A DNA stretch of 64,000 bases. It comes from Zygaena filipendulae (lineage: Eukaryota; Arthropoda; Insecta; Lepidoptera; Zygaenidae). The stretch is taken from assembly GCA_907165275.2 (NCBI GenBank), contig OU015672.1, positions 8,352,501 through 8,416,500 on the forward strand. The letters run 5' to 3'. The notes below the pieces were generated by a model. It saw only the letters and a list, made by a program, of their open reading frames with translations, was not told the DNA's origin and searched no databases. Made by a program: the position numbers and the translations under genes. Shown one piece after another: positions 52,387 through 63,167 of the stretch (positions within the stretch are counted from its first letter, which is position 1; the number at the start of each line of letters is the position of its first letter).

Positions 52387-52887
52387 GATTTTCATTACAA
52401 ATGCAAGGAAAGTCAAAATAAAAATAGGAATTAGCTAAAGAAAAAAATTAGTGAATTTTATTTTACATAAATCAACCATTAGGTGTGCTACTGGCCAGTA
52501 AGTATGCCCCCTATGACATAAAAAAAAACTTGAGTTTCTGCAGTATCCAGCTGTCAGTTGAAAGCGATTCTCCCTAGGGCTGAAAAGGGTTACTTTCAAC
52601 CCGCTTTTCAGGCAACTTCAGGCCTACTTTCCGAGTATGAGTATTGAAAAGATAATTTATTACTTATATATTACACAGCAGTTTGACAAGACCTGCTGTT
52701 AATGAATATCTTAAAAGAGAATTATTTTAGATAAATCGTGGGTGCTCGGCAGTGGCTGGAGCACCCGAGCACCCACCGGGTCGGCGCCCCCTGTCTTGCA
52801 CGCATATCTCATTCGGTGTGTGGTTAGACAAATAAGTACATATTATGTATGTATGTATGTTAAAACCTAATAAATTATTTATAAAGT

Positions 52888-53044
52888 ACTAGCTATTTTC
52901 CACAGTTTCATCCGCTTCAATATCGGAGTGGCCGCGCGAGTTCTGGGTTGAAAGTTTAGTCTATGGTCCTTCTCTGTGCCCTTGACAACGTGAATGCAAA
53001 ATTCCATGAAAAATTTACAATCGGTTGAGTAGTTGAGGCTTGAA
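52888..53044 (-). mobile_element. Helitron-like copy, diverged, split by MITE H
   Basis: CTAGCTATTTTCCACAGTTT, GGTCCTTCTCTGTGCCCTTG, CGGTTGAGTAGTTGAGGCTT. It resumes at 53321 with CAAAACAAAAACCAACTCAC. Confidence 0.78.
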
Positions 53045-53320
53045 ATAGTAATGGGCTTATTACACTACTTCCAATTTAGGGAATCTAAATTAGACACAAT
53101 TTAGGATCAGTGAGTGGGAGAGAGAGAGCGAGTGATCACACTACACTAAATTGTACCCTAAATCGACTACTCTAGGGTATATTTTAATGTAGTGTGATCA
53201 CTCGCTCTCTCTCTCTCGCTCACTGATCCTAGATCGGAACCAATTACTCTAACTTCGATAACACCTTCCGATTTCCTAGATTGGTGTCTGACAAATTGTA
53301 AAGTGTAATGAGCGTTTAAC
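53045..53320. mobile_element. MITE family H, copy 1, nested in a Helitron-like copy
   Basis: TIR TGGGCTTATTACACT mirrored by AAGTGTAATGAGCG. Internal arms GATCAGTGAGTGGGAGAGAG and CTCTCGCTCACTGATC make a strong foldback. It is flanked by TAA/TTAA and splits a degraded Helitron-like copy (52888-53045 and 53321-53350). Confidence 0.9.
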
Positions 53321-53344
53321 AAAACAAAAACCAACTCACAATCC

Positions 53345-53587
53345 CATTTATCTATACATATACATATAATGCTTTGTCCTGAATGACTGATGGATCAACA
53401 TACAGCCTAAACCGCTGATCGTAGAGACCTGAAACTTGGAGGGTGCGTTCTTTGTGTGACGTAGGCATCCGATAAGAAAGGATTTTTGGAAATTCAACCC
53501 CTAAAGGGATGAAAAAGGGTTGCAAAGTTTGTATGGAACAATTCCAATTCGAAATTATCGCGGGTGAAACCGCGCGGGACAGCTAGT
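53345..53587 (+). mobile_element. Helitron-like copy, fifth body type
   Basis: ATCTATACATATACATATAA, CTTTGTCCTGAATGACTGAT, and terminus GCGGGTGAAACCGCGCGGGA-CAGCTAG. Confidence 0.82.
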
Positions 53588-53835
53588 GTAGGTATCTTAT
53601 AATATTAGGATAATTTAAAACGTCGTTATAAACGATCTGTCATTAAGCATCACACAGACGACCGGTCGCGAACTGTCGCCGACAGCATCCCTCCTCTCTC
53701 ACCTCCTGCCTACGCCCTTGCTGCTTGTTACACATTGACACCGTGCGGGGGCGGTACCAACGTCACCTGATGACGTCAATTGTAAGGTAGAAAAGGTCAA
53801 ACGCATATCATTTTCCCGTCGAAAACTATACTATG

Positions 53836-54313
53836 GCTAGCTGCGCCCCGCGGTTTCACCCGCGTGGGTTTCGGAATTCCCGCGGGAACTCCAAAGTAGC
53901 CTAATTTACTTCTTATAACATCAGCTAATTAGCAAAGTACCGTCGAAAGCGGTTCAACCGTTTCGAAATTCTTTTATTATTTATTCTTCTCCTTACATAA
54001 TCAAACGCAACAAAAAATGAATTACCGAAATTGGTCGAGCCGTTCACGCGTGACGCCGTGACCAAGGGAAATAGGGATATGTACATATTTATATATTTAT
54101 ATATAAATCACGTGTCACGTTGTTTGTTCGCGATGGACTCCGAAACTACTGAACGGAATTTGATAAAATTTTATAATATGGTCCAACTTAAAAGATAGGA
54201 TAGTTTTTATCCCGGAATTCCCTCGGGAACTGAAGGACATAGAGTACTTTTTCCTGCAACCTCCGCGGGAACTCCGAAATTACCGCAGATGAAATCGCGG
54301 GGAACAGCTAGTA
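53836..54313. mobile_element. Helitron-like copies in opposite orientation
   Basis: Minus copy at 53838 (CTAGCTGCGCCCCGCGGTTT), then a third-type plus copy at 54098-54312 ending GCGGGGAACAGCTAG. Confidence 0.8.
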
Positions 54314-54414
54314 TATTTATATATTTATAATAGTTCCACAGAATAAGGTCAAAAAATATGATAAGAAGAGGTCATGCGGGAACTATGAACTTGACCCAGG
54401 TGACATGTCTAGGA

Positions 54415-54916
54415 TACTAGCTAGTCTATACTATTATGAATGTAACTCCGTCAATCTGTTACCTTTTCACACCTTAATGGCTCAACCGTTCATCATGAAA
54501 TTTTGCATACACGTTGTTAGGGCACTTAAACCCCCGAACACACCGTTAGGCGCTCGACGACGGACCGACCCTACCACCGTTTATTATTTATAACACGGTA
54601 AAATTTTCGTATTGAAATTTACTATGGACGCATTTTAAAGTTCTAAAATGCGTATAGTTTTCAATGGGAAAATTTCACCTTGTATAAAACTGACTGACTG
54701 ATCGAAGCACGCACAGCTAAAACCGCTGGGTCTAGAACGATGAAATTTTGCATAAATATTCCTTGAGTGAATTATATTCCGTAGGTGTGCACTAAGAAAG
54801 TATTTTTGAAAATTTAACCTCTAAGGGGGTGAAAAGGGGTTGCAAACTCCATATGGAACAATTGCGCGGAAACTCCGCAATTATCGCGGGTGAAACCGCG
54901 CCGGACAGCTAGTATG
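54415..54916 (+). mobile_element. Helitron-like fragment and a fifth-type copy
   Basis: 54420-54525 has ATGGCTCAACCGTTCATCAT. 54670-54916 has CTGACTGACTGATCGAAGCA, TCGCGGGTGAAACCGCGCCG and GACAGCTAG. Confidence 0.78.
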
Positions 54917-54924
54917 GTATATTT

Positions 54925-55140
54925 GTTTTTACGTCATAGGGGGCAAACGGGCAAGTGGTACACCTGATGGTAAGTGATTACCGCCGCCCATGGACATCTG
55001 CAACACCAGAAGGCATGCAGGTGCGTCGCCGACCTGGAATGGGGATGGGAACTGGCTTTCATGTGGGGCTGCCGGAACACACCGTTAGGGGCTCGGCGAC
55101 AGATTTACAAACTCGCGGCGTTTGTTTTCGCCGACAGCTC
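54925..55140 (+). repeat. Common lepidopteran dispersed repeat
   Basis: GGTACACCTGATGGTAAGTG and CCGCCGCCCATGGACATCTG match, from memory, a sequence seen very widely in moth and butterfly genomes. Its tail (GGAACACACCGTTAG) also occurs at 54535. Confidence 0.7.
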
Positions 55141-55194
55141 AAGCTCATCACTGACATAATGCACCGAAACCGTGCTGACTGCTGACCCAGTGAT

Positions 55195-55320
55195 CTCTAA
55201 TCTAGCCGCGGCGGCGGCCCCCCGTCGAGCACCGCGACCTCGACCCGGTCGCGAGGCGGCGCGTGCGCACCCCGCCCCGCCCCGGCCAACTCTATTCCAC
55301 ACCGAAGAAGCGACGCGCGA
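55195..55320. other. GC-rich block, unassigned
   Basis: GCCGCGGCGGCGGCCCCCCG and CACCCCGCCCCGCCCCGGCC follow the dispersed repeat at 54925. It could be an upstream exon or CpG island; no supported splice pair was found. Confidence 0.25.
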
Positions 55321-55362
55321 CGCGATAAACGCAGCGTAGCAAAAAACCTAACTAAACTCTTA

Positions 55363-55642
55363 AGCGCTTATTACACTTTACAATTTGTCAGACACCAATC
55401 TAGGAAATCGGAAGGTGTAATCGAAGTTAGAACAGTTGGTTCCGATTTAGGATCAGTGAGTGAGAGAGAGAGCGAGTGATCACACCACATTAAAATGTAC
55501 CCTAGAGTGGCCGATTCAGGTTACAATTTAGTGTAGTGTCTCACATCGTGATCACTCGCTCTCGCTCTCTCTCTCCCTGATCCTAAATTGTATCCGATTT
55601 AGATTCCCTAAATTGGAAGTAGTGTAATAAGCCCATTAACTT
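55363..55642. mobile_element. MITE family H, copy 2 (opposite orientation)
   Basis: GCGCTTATTACACTTTACAA to GTAGTGTAATAAGCCCA with TTAA on both sides, a piggyBac-type target duplication. Same (GA)n/(CT)n foldback interior as copy 1. Confidence 0.9.
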
Positions 55643-55663
55643 TCTCGTCAACATCCCAAGTTA

Positions 55664-56056
55664 GTTTGTATATCCCTACTAAATGCGAAAGTGAGTTTGA
55701 TTGTTTGTTACGCTTTCACAACTTAACGGCTCAACCGATCATCTTGAAATTTTGCTTACACGTTTTCAGAGGTACAGGGAAGGAAATAGGGTACTTTTTG
55801 TCCCGGAATTCCCGCAGGATCTCGGGTGAAACCGCGGGGAACAGCTGGTTTGTAGATAAATCTACACTAACATTATAAAGTTTGTGAGTTTCTACTAAGT
55901 AATATTTGGATTCTTTCCTTAGTCCGATTCTTTCAATTATAGGAAACTATACAGCGTTCCTGAACAACACAGGGTGTTTTTTTATCTCTGAATTCCCGCG
56001 GAATTTGAGCTCTGACTGAAATCACCGCGAGTGAAACTGTAGGGAACAGCTAGTTA
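55664..56056 (+). mobile_element. Two Helitron-like copies in tandem
   Basis: TCCCTACTAAATGCGAAAGT to CCGCGGGGAACAGCTGG, then ATCTACACTAACATTATAAA to GAAACTGTAGGGAACAGCTAG. Confidence 0.82.
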
Positions 56057-56236
56057 AATAGGTATAAATTTTTTCGTGAGCGTTTCGGAATAGGTGTTTG
56101 GAGAGAGTGCCCGCGCGATCAGCTGACTGCGCGACGCGGTCGTTGCGCAAGCGCCGATCCGATCGGAAACCACACCACTTGGCACCATCAATGTGAAAGA
56201 ACCATTCAAATCTACTCATTGATATCTAGTTTACTA

Positions 56237-56460
56237 GATATATAAACAAAATTGAAGTTTCTGTTTGTATTTTCAAATTAACAGCTTTTCACTAAATACA
56301 TAATATTATGAAAGTAGGTAATTTACATAAAAAGACTTTTTTTTTATTTCTCTCTGTATGTCTGTTTGTCCCGGCTAATCTCTGAAACGGCTGGATCGAT
56401 TTTAACGGGGCTTTCACTGGCAGATAGCTGATGATATAAGGAGTAACTTACTTTTAATAT
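56237..56460 (+). repeat. Dispersed repeat with GGCTAATCTCTGAAACGGC core, copy 2
   Basis: Matches 1881-2122 along most of its length (ATTGAAGTTTCTGTTTGTAT, CCCGGCTAATCTCTGAAACG). Confidence 0.8.
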
Positions 56461-56779
56461 TAGAAATCTCACAAGTAATACATATTATAATTAAATTAGA
56501 TTGTTTAGAACCATAATTATGTATTACATGTGAGATATATTGTGTTTTCACGTGATCGCCAAGCCAATCAATCTATTTAAACATAAAAGATTTTTAAATT
56601 TGATATGGTCACTATAAAATGTTATTAGATTACCTTATAACATGATAACTTTAGACAGAAGGACCCTTAAGTAGGCACTGAATAAATTAACCGACTTGGT
56701 ATTACATTGATCTCACAACTTTTTACAGTAGAAGAACTGAGTTGCGAGACTTGGGACTTTTTTACAAGTTTGTTTTTGA

Positions 56780-57005
56780 TGGGATGTCTTTTATCACTCA
56801 AATCCCGATCGCGCATCGATCGCGTCGCGCCTCGCACCAAAACGGCCCCGACGGGAATTTGTAAGTCAAAAAATGGTAATGCATATTGCGCCGGGTCCGC
56901 TGCGTGGGCGAGCGCTGCCGCATGCATGTGAAATGTGGGGCCTCGGATGGGCAGGGGCCCGGGAGCCTCGGCCGGCCGTAGCGGAAGGTATATTTTGATT
57001 TTTGA
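56780..57005 (-). other. GC-rich block, candidate upstream exon or promoter
   Basis: On the minus strand an ATG opens a frame reading MHAAALAHAADPAQYALPFF with exon-like composition, about 6 kb upstream of the first readable exon. I could not find a convincing donor in the needed phase. Confidence 0.3.
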
Positions 57006-57019
57006 GACGATTTTAAGAT

Positions 57020-57258
57020 AATTTAATGCACTACATTATCGCCGATGATCGTTGATCGTGTGATCGTGTGATCGGCGATAATGTGGACACCTCAACGCGA
57101 CCACAGGCGATTCCCTTTGATGCGTGCCCAAAAACCGACAATTCTCGGGTCGCAGGCGATCATAGACGACGATCGGCGAGCACAGCCGAGTATGCCCTCT
57201 ACACTATCGTGCTCGCGCATAATCGTCTGTACTCGGCGATAGTGTAGTGGAGACATAA
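57020..57258. mobile_element. MITE family F, copy 2
   Basis: Matches copy 1 along its length with only scattered substitutions (GCATGCCC/GCGTGCCC, CCGGCAATTCAC/CCGACAATTCTC). Confidence 0.93.
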
Positions 57259-57895
57259 GACGACCAGGAGACGTATTTTTGAATCGCTTGAATTACTTTT
57301 CGTTCTACTTAAAAACAATACGTATATTTTCTGGGTAGAGAAGATATTATGTAAAAGGGGCAAAATACCGTTTTTAATAACAGTACTGCAGCATTGAAAC
57401 TCTACAACAAATAGTACTTACCTAGATACAAAAAAAAAATACCAAAAATGGTCCCTTTATATTTTCTCAGTCGATTTCTTTTAAAACGGAATAGGTATTC
57501 CAGATTTTTTTTTTGTATATTTTTTTTCTGATTAACTCTAGAGAACGCAGTGGAGCTAGCTACTTAACGAGTATAGCAGCCGTTATAACGGCCGGATATT
57601 TTACGCTATTTTTGACATCAAAGCGTTGAGCCGCGGTAAATACGGCGTGTTCAATCGCACGCCCGCGCGCGGCACTCGCTCCACGTACTCGTGCGTACCT
57701 ACTCAATATCGCATTGGACCTAATAGACTTTACATTGTACAACAAGTCGCACAGCCGCTGGCCACGCCCGCGCCCTCACTGTGAGTGTTGTTTTACAACT
57801 GTTTAACAAGCTAACCGAGATATCTTTTTAATTTTGATGCATGCAGGTATTATTTTTAAGAAAATCAGATTAAGCATATTGTCTATGTCTAAATA

Positions 57896-58235
57896 AATAT
57901 GCGCGCGTTAATTACGGATTTCCTGCGGGAATTCCGGGATAAAAAGAGTACCCTATGTCCTTTTCTCTACCTCTGGAGAACGAGTAGTATGCAAAATTAA
58001 ATGCAGTTTTACCCGCGTTAATTACGGAAGTCCCTCGGGAATTCCGGGATAAAAAGTAGTAAGTACCCTATGGGTTTTTCTGTACCCCTGACAACTTTGT
58101 TTTTTACGTTATCAAGCCTTAACTACTCAACCGATAATCATGAAATATTGCATACACGTTGTAAGAGGTGCATTAGAAGGACTACGGGCACCTTTACCCC
58201 AAATAACGCGGATGGAACTGCGGTTAATAGCTATG
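57896..58235 (-). mobile_element. Degraded Helitron-like fragments
   Basis: TTTCCTGCGGGAATTCCGGG at 57920, TCCCTCGGGAATTCCGGGAT at 58032, and an inverted body piece CTACTCAACCGATAATCATG at 58123. Confidence 0.68.
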
Positions 58236-58466
58236 GTCGTTATAAAATAGCGCAACAAGCAAGCATTACTCCTTGGCCACAGCCATAGCGCGCGCCGCTG
58301 ATAGCTGTGGCCTGCTTCTTATGTTGTCTATCATTTGTTTTCGCCACCGCCGCCGCCGCCGTGGCTGTGGCGCCGCCCGCATAATCGTCACGTTGTAGAA
58401 AACTAATGGTGGGGTCACATAACTTCAAAATAAAGCTCCGCAATCCGCAACGAATCCTATAACAGT

Positions 58467-58652
58467 TGTTGATAAGTGTAATGAAACGTTAAAGTTACTA
58501 GTCTATGTGCACTGGCAACATTCTCTCTCTCTTACCTCTGTAGCTTAACGAGTGCGTGTACGCTGTAATTTTGTGTGAATATAATTAAATAAAAACCATC
58601 CGATCAGTATCAATATTTTATTACAATATTAAAACCAACCTGAAAGAAAACA
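58467..58652 (+). repeat. 5' LTR of the copia element
   Basis: Starts TG and ends CA, as expected for LTRs. It contains CTCTCTCTCTTACC and an AATAAA-like motif (TTAAATAAAAACC). Identical to the 3' LTR except at one base. Confidence 0.96.
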
Positions 58653-58668
58653 GGTTATGGGCCCAGCG
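58653..58668 (+). promoter_or_regulatory. Primer binding site, half-tRNA type (initiator Met)
   Basis: GGTTATGGGCCCAGCG follows the LTR end directly. As I recall it, this is the same kind of sequence found after the 5' LTR of Drosophila copia, where priming uses an internal part of initiator-Met tRNA rather than its 3' end. The match is from memory of the family. Confidence 0.8.
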
Positions 58669-58787
58669 CCATAACATTTTCATAGGTTGGGTGTAAGATT
58701 CGCGAGAAATAAAGAAATACGAACTTAGTTCGGCGTCGGTTTGGGACAGCGGCCATTTTGTGGTAACGAATTAGAACAAAGAAAAAA

Positions 58788-61700
58788 ATGGACAAGGAAG
58801 AAAAAGGTATCAAACTTCGTGGTACCGAAAACTGGAATGTGTGGAAATTCCAAGTTTTAATTACCCTAAAATCGAAGGGGTATGAAGAGGTAATTTCGAA
58901 ACCGGTCACAGATCCTAACAAAGAGAAAGATTCAAAAGCCATGTCAATCCTAGTTAACCGCATGGAAGAAGGCGTAATACCTCACATCCTGTCATGTAAA
59001 TCTGCATATGAGGTTTGGCAAAAGTTAATATCAATCTTCGAACACGAATCTCATGTAAGTGTACATCTTTTGTATCAACAATTCTATAACCTTACTTATT
59101 CAAGTGGTACTATGGCCGAATTTCTATCTAAAATTGAAGATCTCAAAGCTAAAATCCAAGCACGGGGAAAGAAAATTGATGATCAAATGATACTATCTAA
59201 AATTTTAATGAGTCTACCCCCTGAGTACAATTATTTTCTATCTGCATGGGAGTCAGTGCCCCAGGCATCACAAACCCTCAATGAACTGACAGCGCGTTTA
59301 TACTTGGAGGAAACAAGATTACAACATCAATCAAATGAGCCATCGTCCAATGCTCTAGTGGCTAAACAAGACAAGAAGTGTTTCAAATGTCATCGGTCAG
59401 GTCATATTGCCCGCTTTTGTAGAACCAGTAATGCACAAACACAACAACTGCAATGCAATTATTGCAAGAAATTTGGACATTCTATAGATAAATGTTGGTT
59501 TAGACGGAATAAGAGCAGCCAATATAAACACAAATCCGAACACAATGGCAATGCATGCAGCAGCAATGACAGTGGCAATGCATTTGTGTCTGCGGCTTCC
59601 GTTGTTCCTGGCAAGACAGACTCGACCATGGAGTGGCTATTGGATTCAGGCGCTAGTGAGCATATGTGTTGCAACCGTTCTCTATTTACAAGTTTCAGTG
59701 AAAGTGTAACAAGTGATATAAAAGTTAAAATTGGTGACGGCACCACTTTACAAGTTTCAGGTATTGGCACTGTGGAAGTAGAAGCCTGGAATGGACAATC
59801 ATGGATCTTTACAACCATTAGTAATGTACTTTTTGTTCCTCTACTTAAAATTAACTTATTCTCTGTTGGTAAATGTTTGGATAAAGGTTATAATATGCAA
59901 AGTAATAAAAATCTATGTAACATTTTGGATTCTAAAGGTAATTTAAGAGCTATAGCTGAAAGACACAACAATAAATTGTATAAATTAAAGTTCAGACCAA
60001 AAACAGTCATAGCCAACTATGTATCAAGCTTATCTGACTGGCACGATAAATTTTGTCATCAAAACTATCAATATGTGAAAGAATACTTAAAGAGTCATAA
60101 TATTAAATACTTGGATACAAAATTAACTTCATGTAAAAACTGTTTACTAGGCAAACAACATAGAATATCTTATACTAATAGTGAGTCAAGGGCAGGCACT
60201 GTAGGTGAACTTATACATGCTGATCTATGTGATCCCATGGAAGTTGAGTCCATAGGTGGTTCTAAGTACTTTCTTTTGTGTAAGGATGATATGTCAGGTT
60301 ATAAATTTGTTTATTTTCTTAAAAACAAAAATGAGGTAAAAATATATTTGGATAATTTGTTGAAAATGGTAAAGAATCAAACTGGTAATTGTATAAAAAC
60401 TTTAAGAACTGATAATGGTCTTGAATTTTGTAATAGGGATATTAAAAAGTTGTTAGATGGCCATGGTATTTGTCACCAGAGAACTGTAGCATATACCCCA
60501 CAGCAAAATGGGCGAGCTGAACGGGAGAACAGGACTGTTGTGGAGGCAGCAAGAACACTTATTGCTGATATGTCTAAGCGTTTTTGGGCTGAGGCAGTCA
60601 ACACCGTGGTATTCACATTAAACAGATGCGGGGTAAGTCCAATTAAACATAAAAGTCCTTATGAAATATGGTTCAACAAAACATTTGATATAAACTTTTT
60701 CAAGAAATTTGGTTCATCTTGCTCGGTACATATTCCTAAAGAAAAGAGAAAGAAATTTGATAATAAAAGTGAATTTGGAATTTTTGTAGGTTATGAAAGT
60801 GAAATTAAAGGTTATAGAGTATATTTTGCAAATAAAAATGTAGTTAAAACGGTTAGAGATGTAATTTTTCTGTCAGAAACGAACTTAGATATAAAACAAA
60901 AGGATGAAACTTCACCTAGTATTTCGGATGAAGGAAGTGATGATGAGGAAACTTCAATATTAAATAGTAATATCCCAGAACAGGAGGTAATACAAACACT
61001 GAACTGCGGTAGTCAGGATCAGGATCAGGTTAGTCCCCCTAAAAGTAAAACATACTGTCTACGAGACAGGAATACAATAAAGGCACCTGATAGGTATGGG
61101 TACTATAATTGTGACGTTGTTTATGCTTTGCTATCAGACATAAATGATGAGCCACAGTCATATGAAAAAGCGATGATGAGTAACGAGTCACAAAACTGGC
61201 AAGAAGCCATCGATAGGGAAATTCAGGCTTTGGAATCGAATAACACTTGGAATATAATAGAACAAAAACCTAATGATAGTAATATTATAGACACTAGGTG
61301 GGTATTTAGAAAGAAGAAAAATTGTGAAGGTAAGGTAGAAATATATAAGGCTCGGTTAGTTGCCCGTGGCTTTCAGCAGTCAGGTGTGTCTTTTGAAGAA
61401 ACATATTCCCCAGTTATCAATATGACAACAGTTAGAACCCTTATAGCCATAGCCGCACACCATAATTGGGTCATGTATCAACTAGATATTTGTAGTGCTT
61501 TTCTTCACAGTAAAATTGATGAAAATATTTATATTTATTTACCAAAAGGTCATTCTCAATCAGGCAAAATTGGAAAATTAAATAAAGCTATTTATGGGCT
61601 TAAAAAGGCTCCTAGATATTGGTATGATACATTTCATGAGTTCATGATCAGTCATAACTTTGTTAGATCTAATACTGATATGTGTTTATATATTCAGGTA

Positions 61701-62705
61701 AATAAGAAATCTAAAACCTATCTTATTCTTCATGTTGACGATATACTTATTGTTAGTTCAGATGAAAACTCTATCAAAAACTTAAAGCTCAGTTTATCAA
61801 ATCATTTTAAAACTAAGGACTTAGGTCGTGCATCACATTACTTAGGAATTAAAATCTCACAGGAAAAAGATTTCATTAGTTTAGATCAATCTTCATATTT
61901 GAAAGAATGTTTAAAACTGTTTAACATGTCAGATTGTAAAAGTGTAAGTACTCCTTTACAACCCAATTTTGATAGTAATCTTCTATTTAAAGAAAAATCT
62001 GAAAATTTAGAAGTGGAAAATAGATGTAGAAAATTAATAGGTTGTATTATGTATGCCATGATAGGCACCAGGCCTGATTTATCAATCTCTATAGGTATTC
62101 TCAGTAGATTTCAAAACTGTGCCAGTGAATGTTTATGGAAACATTTAAAACATGTACTTAGATATATACAAGGAACTCTGAACTTAAAATTAATATATAA
62201 AAGGAATGTCTGTGAATCCAGTAATAATAAAATATTGCAAGCTTATGTGGATGCTGATTGGGGTGGTGATACAGTAAGCAGAAAATCTACATCAGGGTAT
62301 TGTTTAATGGTATATAAATGTTTAGTTTATTGGTGTAGCAAGAAACAGTCATGTATCTCTTTATCATCCACAGAGGCTGAATATGTTGCCTTGAGTCAAT
62401 GTGTTGCTGAGGCATGTTGGTTAAGTAATTTATTCATGGAACTGTATTTAGTTTCTAATGATAATAATGTGCAAGTGTTAATCCATGAAGATAATCAATC
62501 TGCTATATGTGCAGCATGTAAAGTAGGTCAGCCTAAAAGGTTGAAACATATAGACATAAAGTTTCATTTTATTAAGCAGAAAGTATCTGAAGGTGTAATT
62601 GTTTTAAAATACTTAGATACTGCTAACCAGCTGGCAGATCTGTTAACAAAACCTCTGAATAAAATCAAGTTTGAAAACTTAAGATACAATTTAGGATTGT
62701 ATTAG
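58788..62705 (+). CDS. Copia Gag-Pol polyprotein, intact
   Basis: 1305 codons without interruption. In order: an N-terminal Gag (about 1-190) of the copia type; two zinc knuckles, CFKCHRSGHIARFC (198-211) and CNYCKKFGHSIDKC (223-236); aspartic protease WLLDSGASEHM with catalytic D286; an integrase His/Cys region ending CKNCLLGKQH and a catalytic D479/D542/E578 set with the expected 35 residues between the last two; reverse transcriptase with the RWVFRKK and KARLVARGF motifs and the VDD active site (D984/D985); RNase H with VDADWGGD, STEAEY (E1196) and EDNQS. The order protease-integrase-RT-RNase H defines Ty1/copia (Pseudoviridae type). All catalytic residues I can locate are present. Gag and Pol share one frame, so Gag-only product would need splicing or processing. 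Confidence 0.97.
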   Translation: MDKEEKGIKLRGTENWNVWKFQVLITLKSKGYEEVISKPVTDPNKEKDSKAMSILVNRMEEGVIPHILSCKSAYEVWQKLISIFEHESHVSVHLLYQQFYNLTYSSGTMAEFLSKIEDLKAKIQARGKKIDDQMILSKILMSLPPEYNYFLSAWESVPQASQTLNELTARLYLEETRLQHQSNEPSSNALVAKQDKKCFKCHRSGHIARFCRTSNAQTQQLQCNYCKKFGHSIDKCWFRRNKSSQYKHKSEHNGNACSSNDSGNAFVSAASVVPGKTDSTMEWLLDSGASEHMCCNRSLFTSFSESVTSDIKVKIGDGTTLQVSGIGTVEVEAWNGQSWIFTTISNVLFVPLLKINLFSVGKCLDKGYNMQSNKNLCNILDSKGNLRAIAERHNNKLYKLKFRPKTVIANYVSSLSDWHDKFCHQNYQYVKEYLKSHNIKYLDTKLTSCKNCLLGKQHRISYTNSESRAGTVGELIHADLCDPMEVESIGGSKYFLLCKDDMSGYKFVYFLKNKNEVKIYLDNLLKMVKNQTGNCIKTLRTDNGLEFCNRDIKKLLDGHGICHQRTVAYTPQQNGRAERENRTVVEAARTLIADMSKRFWAEAVNTVVFTLNRCGVSPIKHKSPYEIWFNKTFDINFFKKFGSSCSVHIPKEKRKKFDNKSEFGIFVGYESEIKGYRVYFANKNVVKTVRDVIFLSETNLDIKQKDETSPSISDEGSDDEETSILNSNIPEQEVIQTLNCGSQDQDQVSPPKSKTYCLRDRNTIKAPDRYGYYNCDVVYALLSDINDEPQSYEKAMMSNESQNWQEAIDREIQALESNNTWNIIEQKPNDSNIIDTRWVFRKKKNCEGKVEIYKARLVARGFQQSGVSFEETYSPVINMTTVRTLIAIAAHHNWVMYQLDICSAFLHSKIDENIYIYLPKGHSQSGKIGKLNKAIYGLKKAPRYWYDTFHEFMISHNFVRSNTDMCLYIQVNKKSKTYLILHVDDILIVSSDENSIKNLKLSLSNHFKTKDLGRASHYLGIKISQEKDFISLDQSSYLKECLKLFNMSDCKSVSTPLQPNFDSNLLFKEKSENLEVENRCRKLIGCIMYAMIGTRPDLSISIGILSRFQNCASECLWKHLKHVLRYIQGTLNLKLIYKRNVCESSNNKILQAYVDADWGGDTVSRKSTSGYCLMVYKCLVYWCSKKQSCISLSSTEAEYVALSQCVAEACWLSNLFMELYLVSNDNNVQVLIHEDNQSAICAACKVGQPKRLKHIDIKFHFIKQKVSEGVIVLKYLDTANQLADLLTKPLNKIKFENLRYNLGLY

Positions 62706-63167
62706 AATTTAGTAATTGATTGCTAAAGTTACATAAATATTAGTAAAATAAAGTTTATTTAAGTTGATTGTTTATGTTCATTAGTTACATAAAATAATAA
62801 TAATTAGTAAAAGAAAGTTAAATAAGTTGATTGTTTATGTTCATTATAAGTTCATATTAAAAGAAAAGAATTAAAGAATTGTTTAAGTTCATTGTTAAAA
62901 AGTAGGTAAAAGGAAAATTGTTTAAGTTTATTGTTTAAAGATTATTGCTAAATAGATAAAGGTATAAAGGTATATATAAATATAATAATAAAATATGATT
63001 GTAAAAATAAAGAGTAAAAGAATAATTGATAAATAAGTTAAAAAGATTTATTGTAATTAAAACTGTTTTTGATTAGCAGGTGATAACTTTTAGAATAAAA
63101 TTTTTGTTAGTTGATTTTTTGAGTACTTAAGGTCAAGCACCAAGAGAGACGTTCCATTAAGGGGGGG
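62706..63167 (+). other. Copia 3' internal region with short repeats and polypurine tract
   Basis: About 460 AT-rich bases contain repeated TTGATTGTTTATGTTCATT-like units near 62765 and 62830, with decayed versions after. The run AAGGGGGGG just before the 3' LTR is the likely polypurine tract for plus-strand priming. Confidence 0.75.

Noticed and set aside
59459..59818. 119-codon minus-strand ORF inside the copia element
   Set aside because: Antisense shadow of the Gag-protease region.
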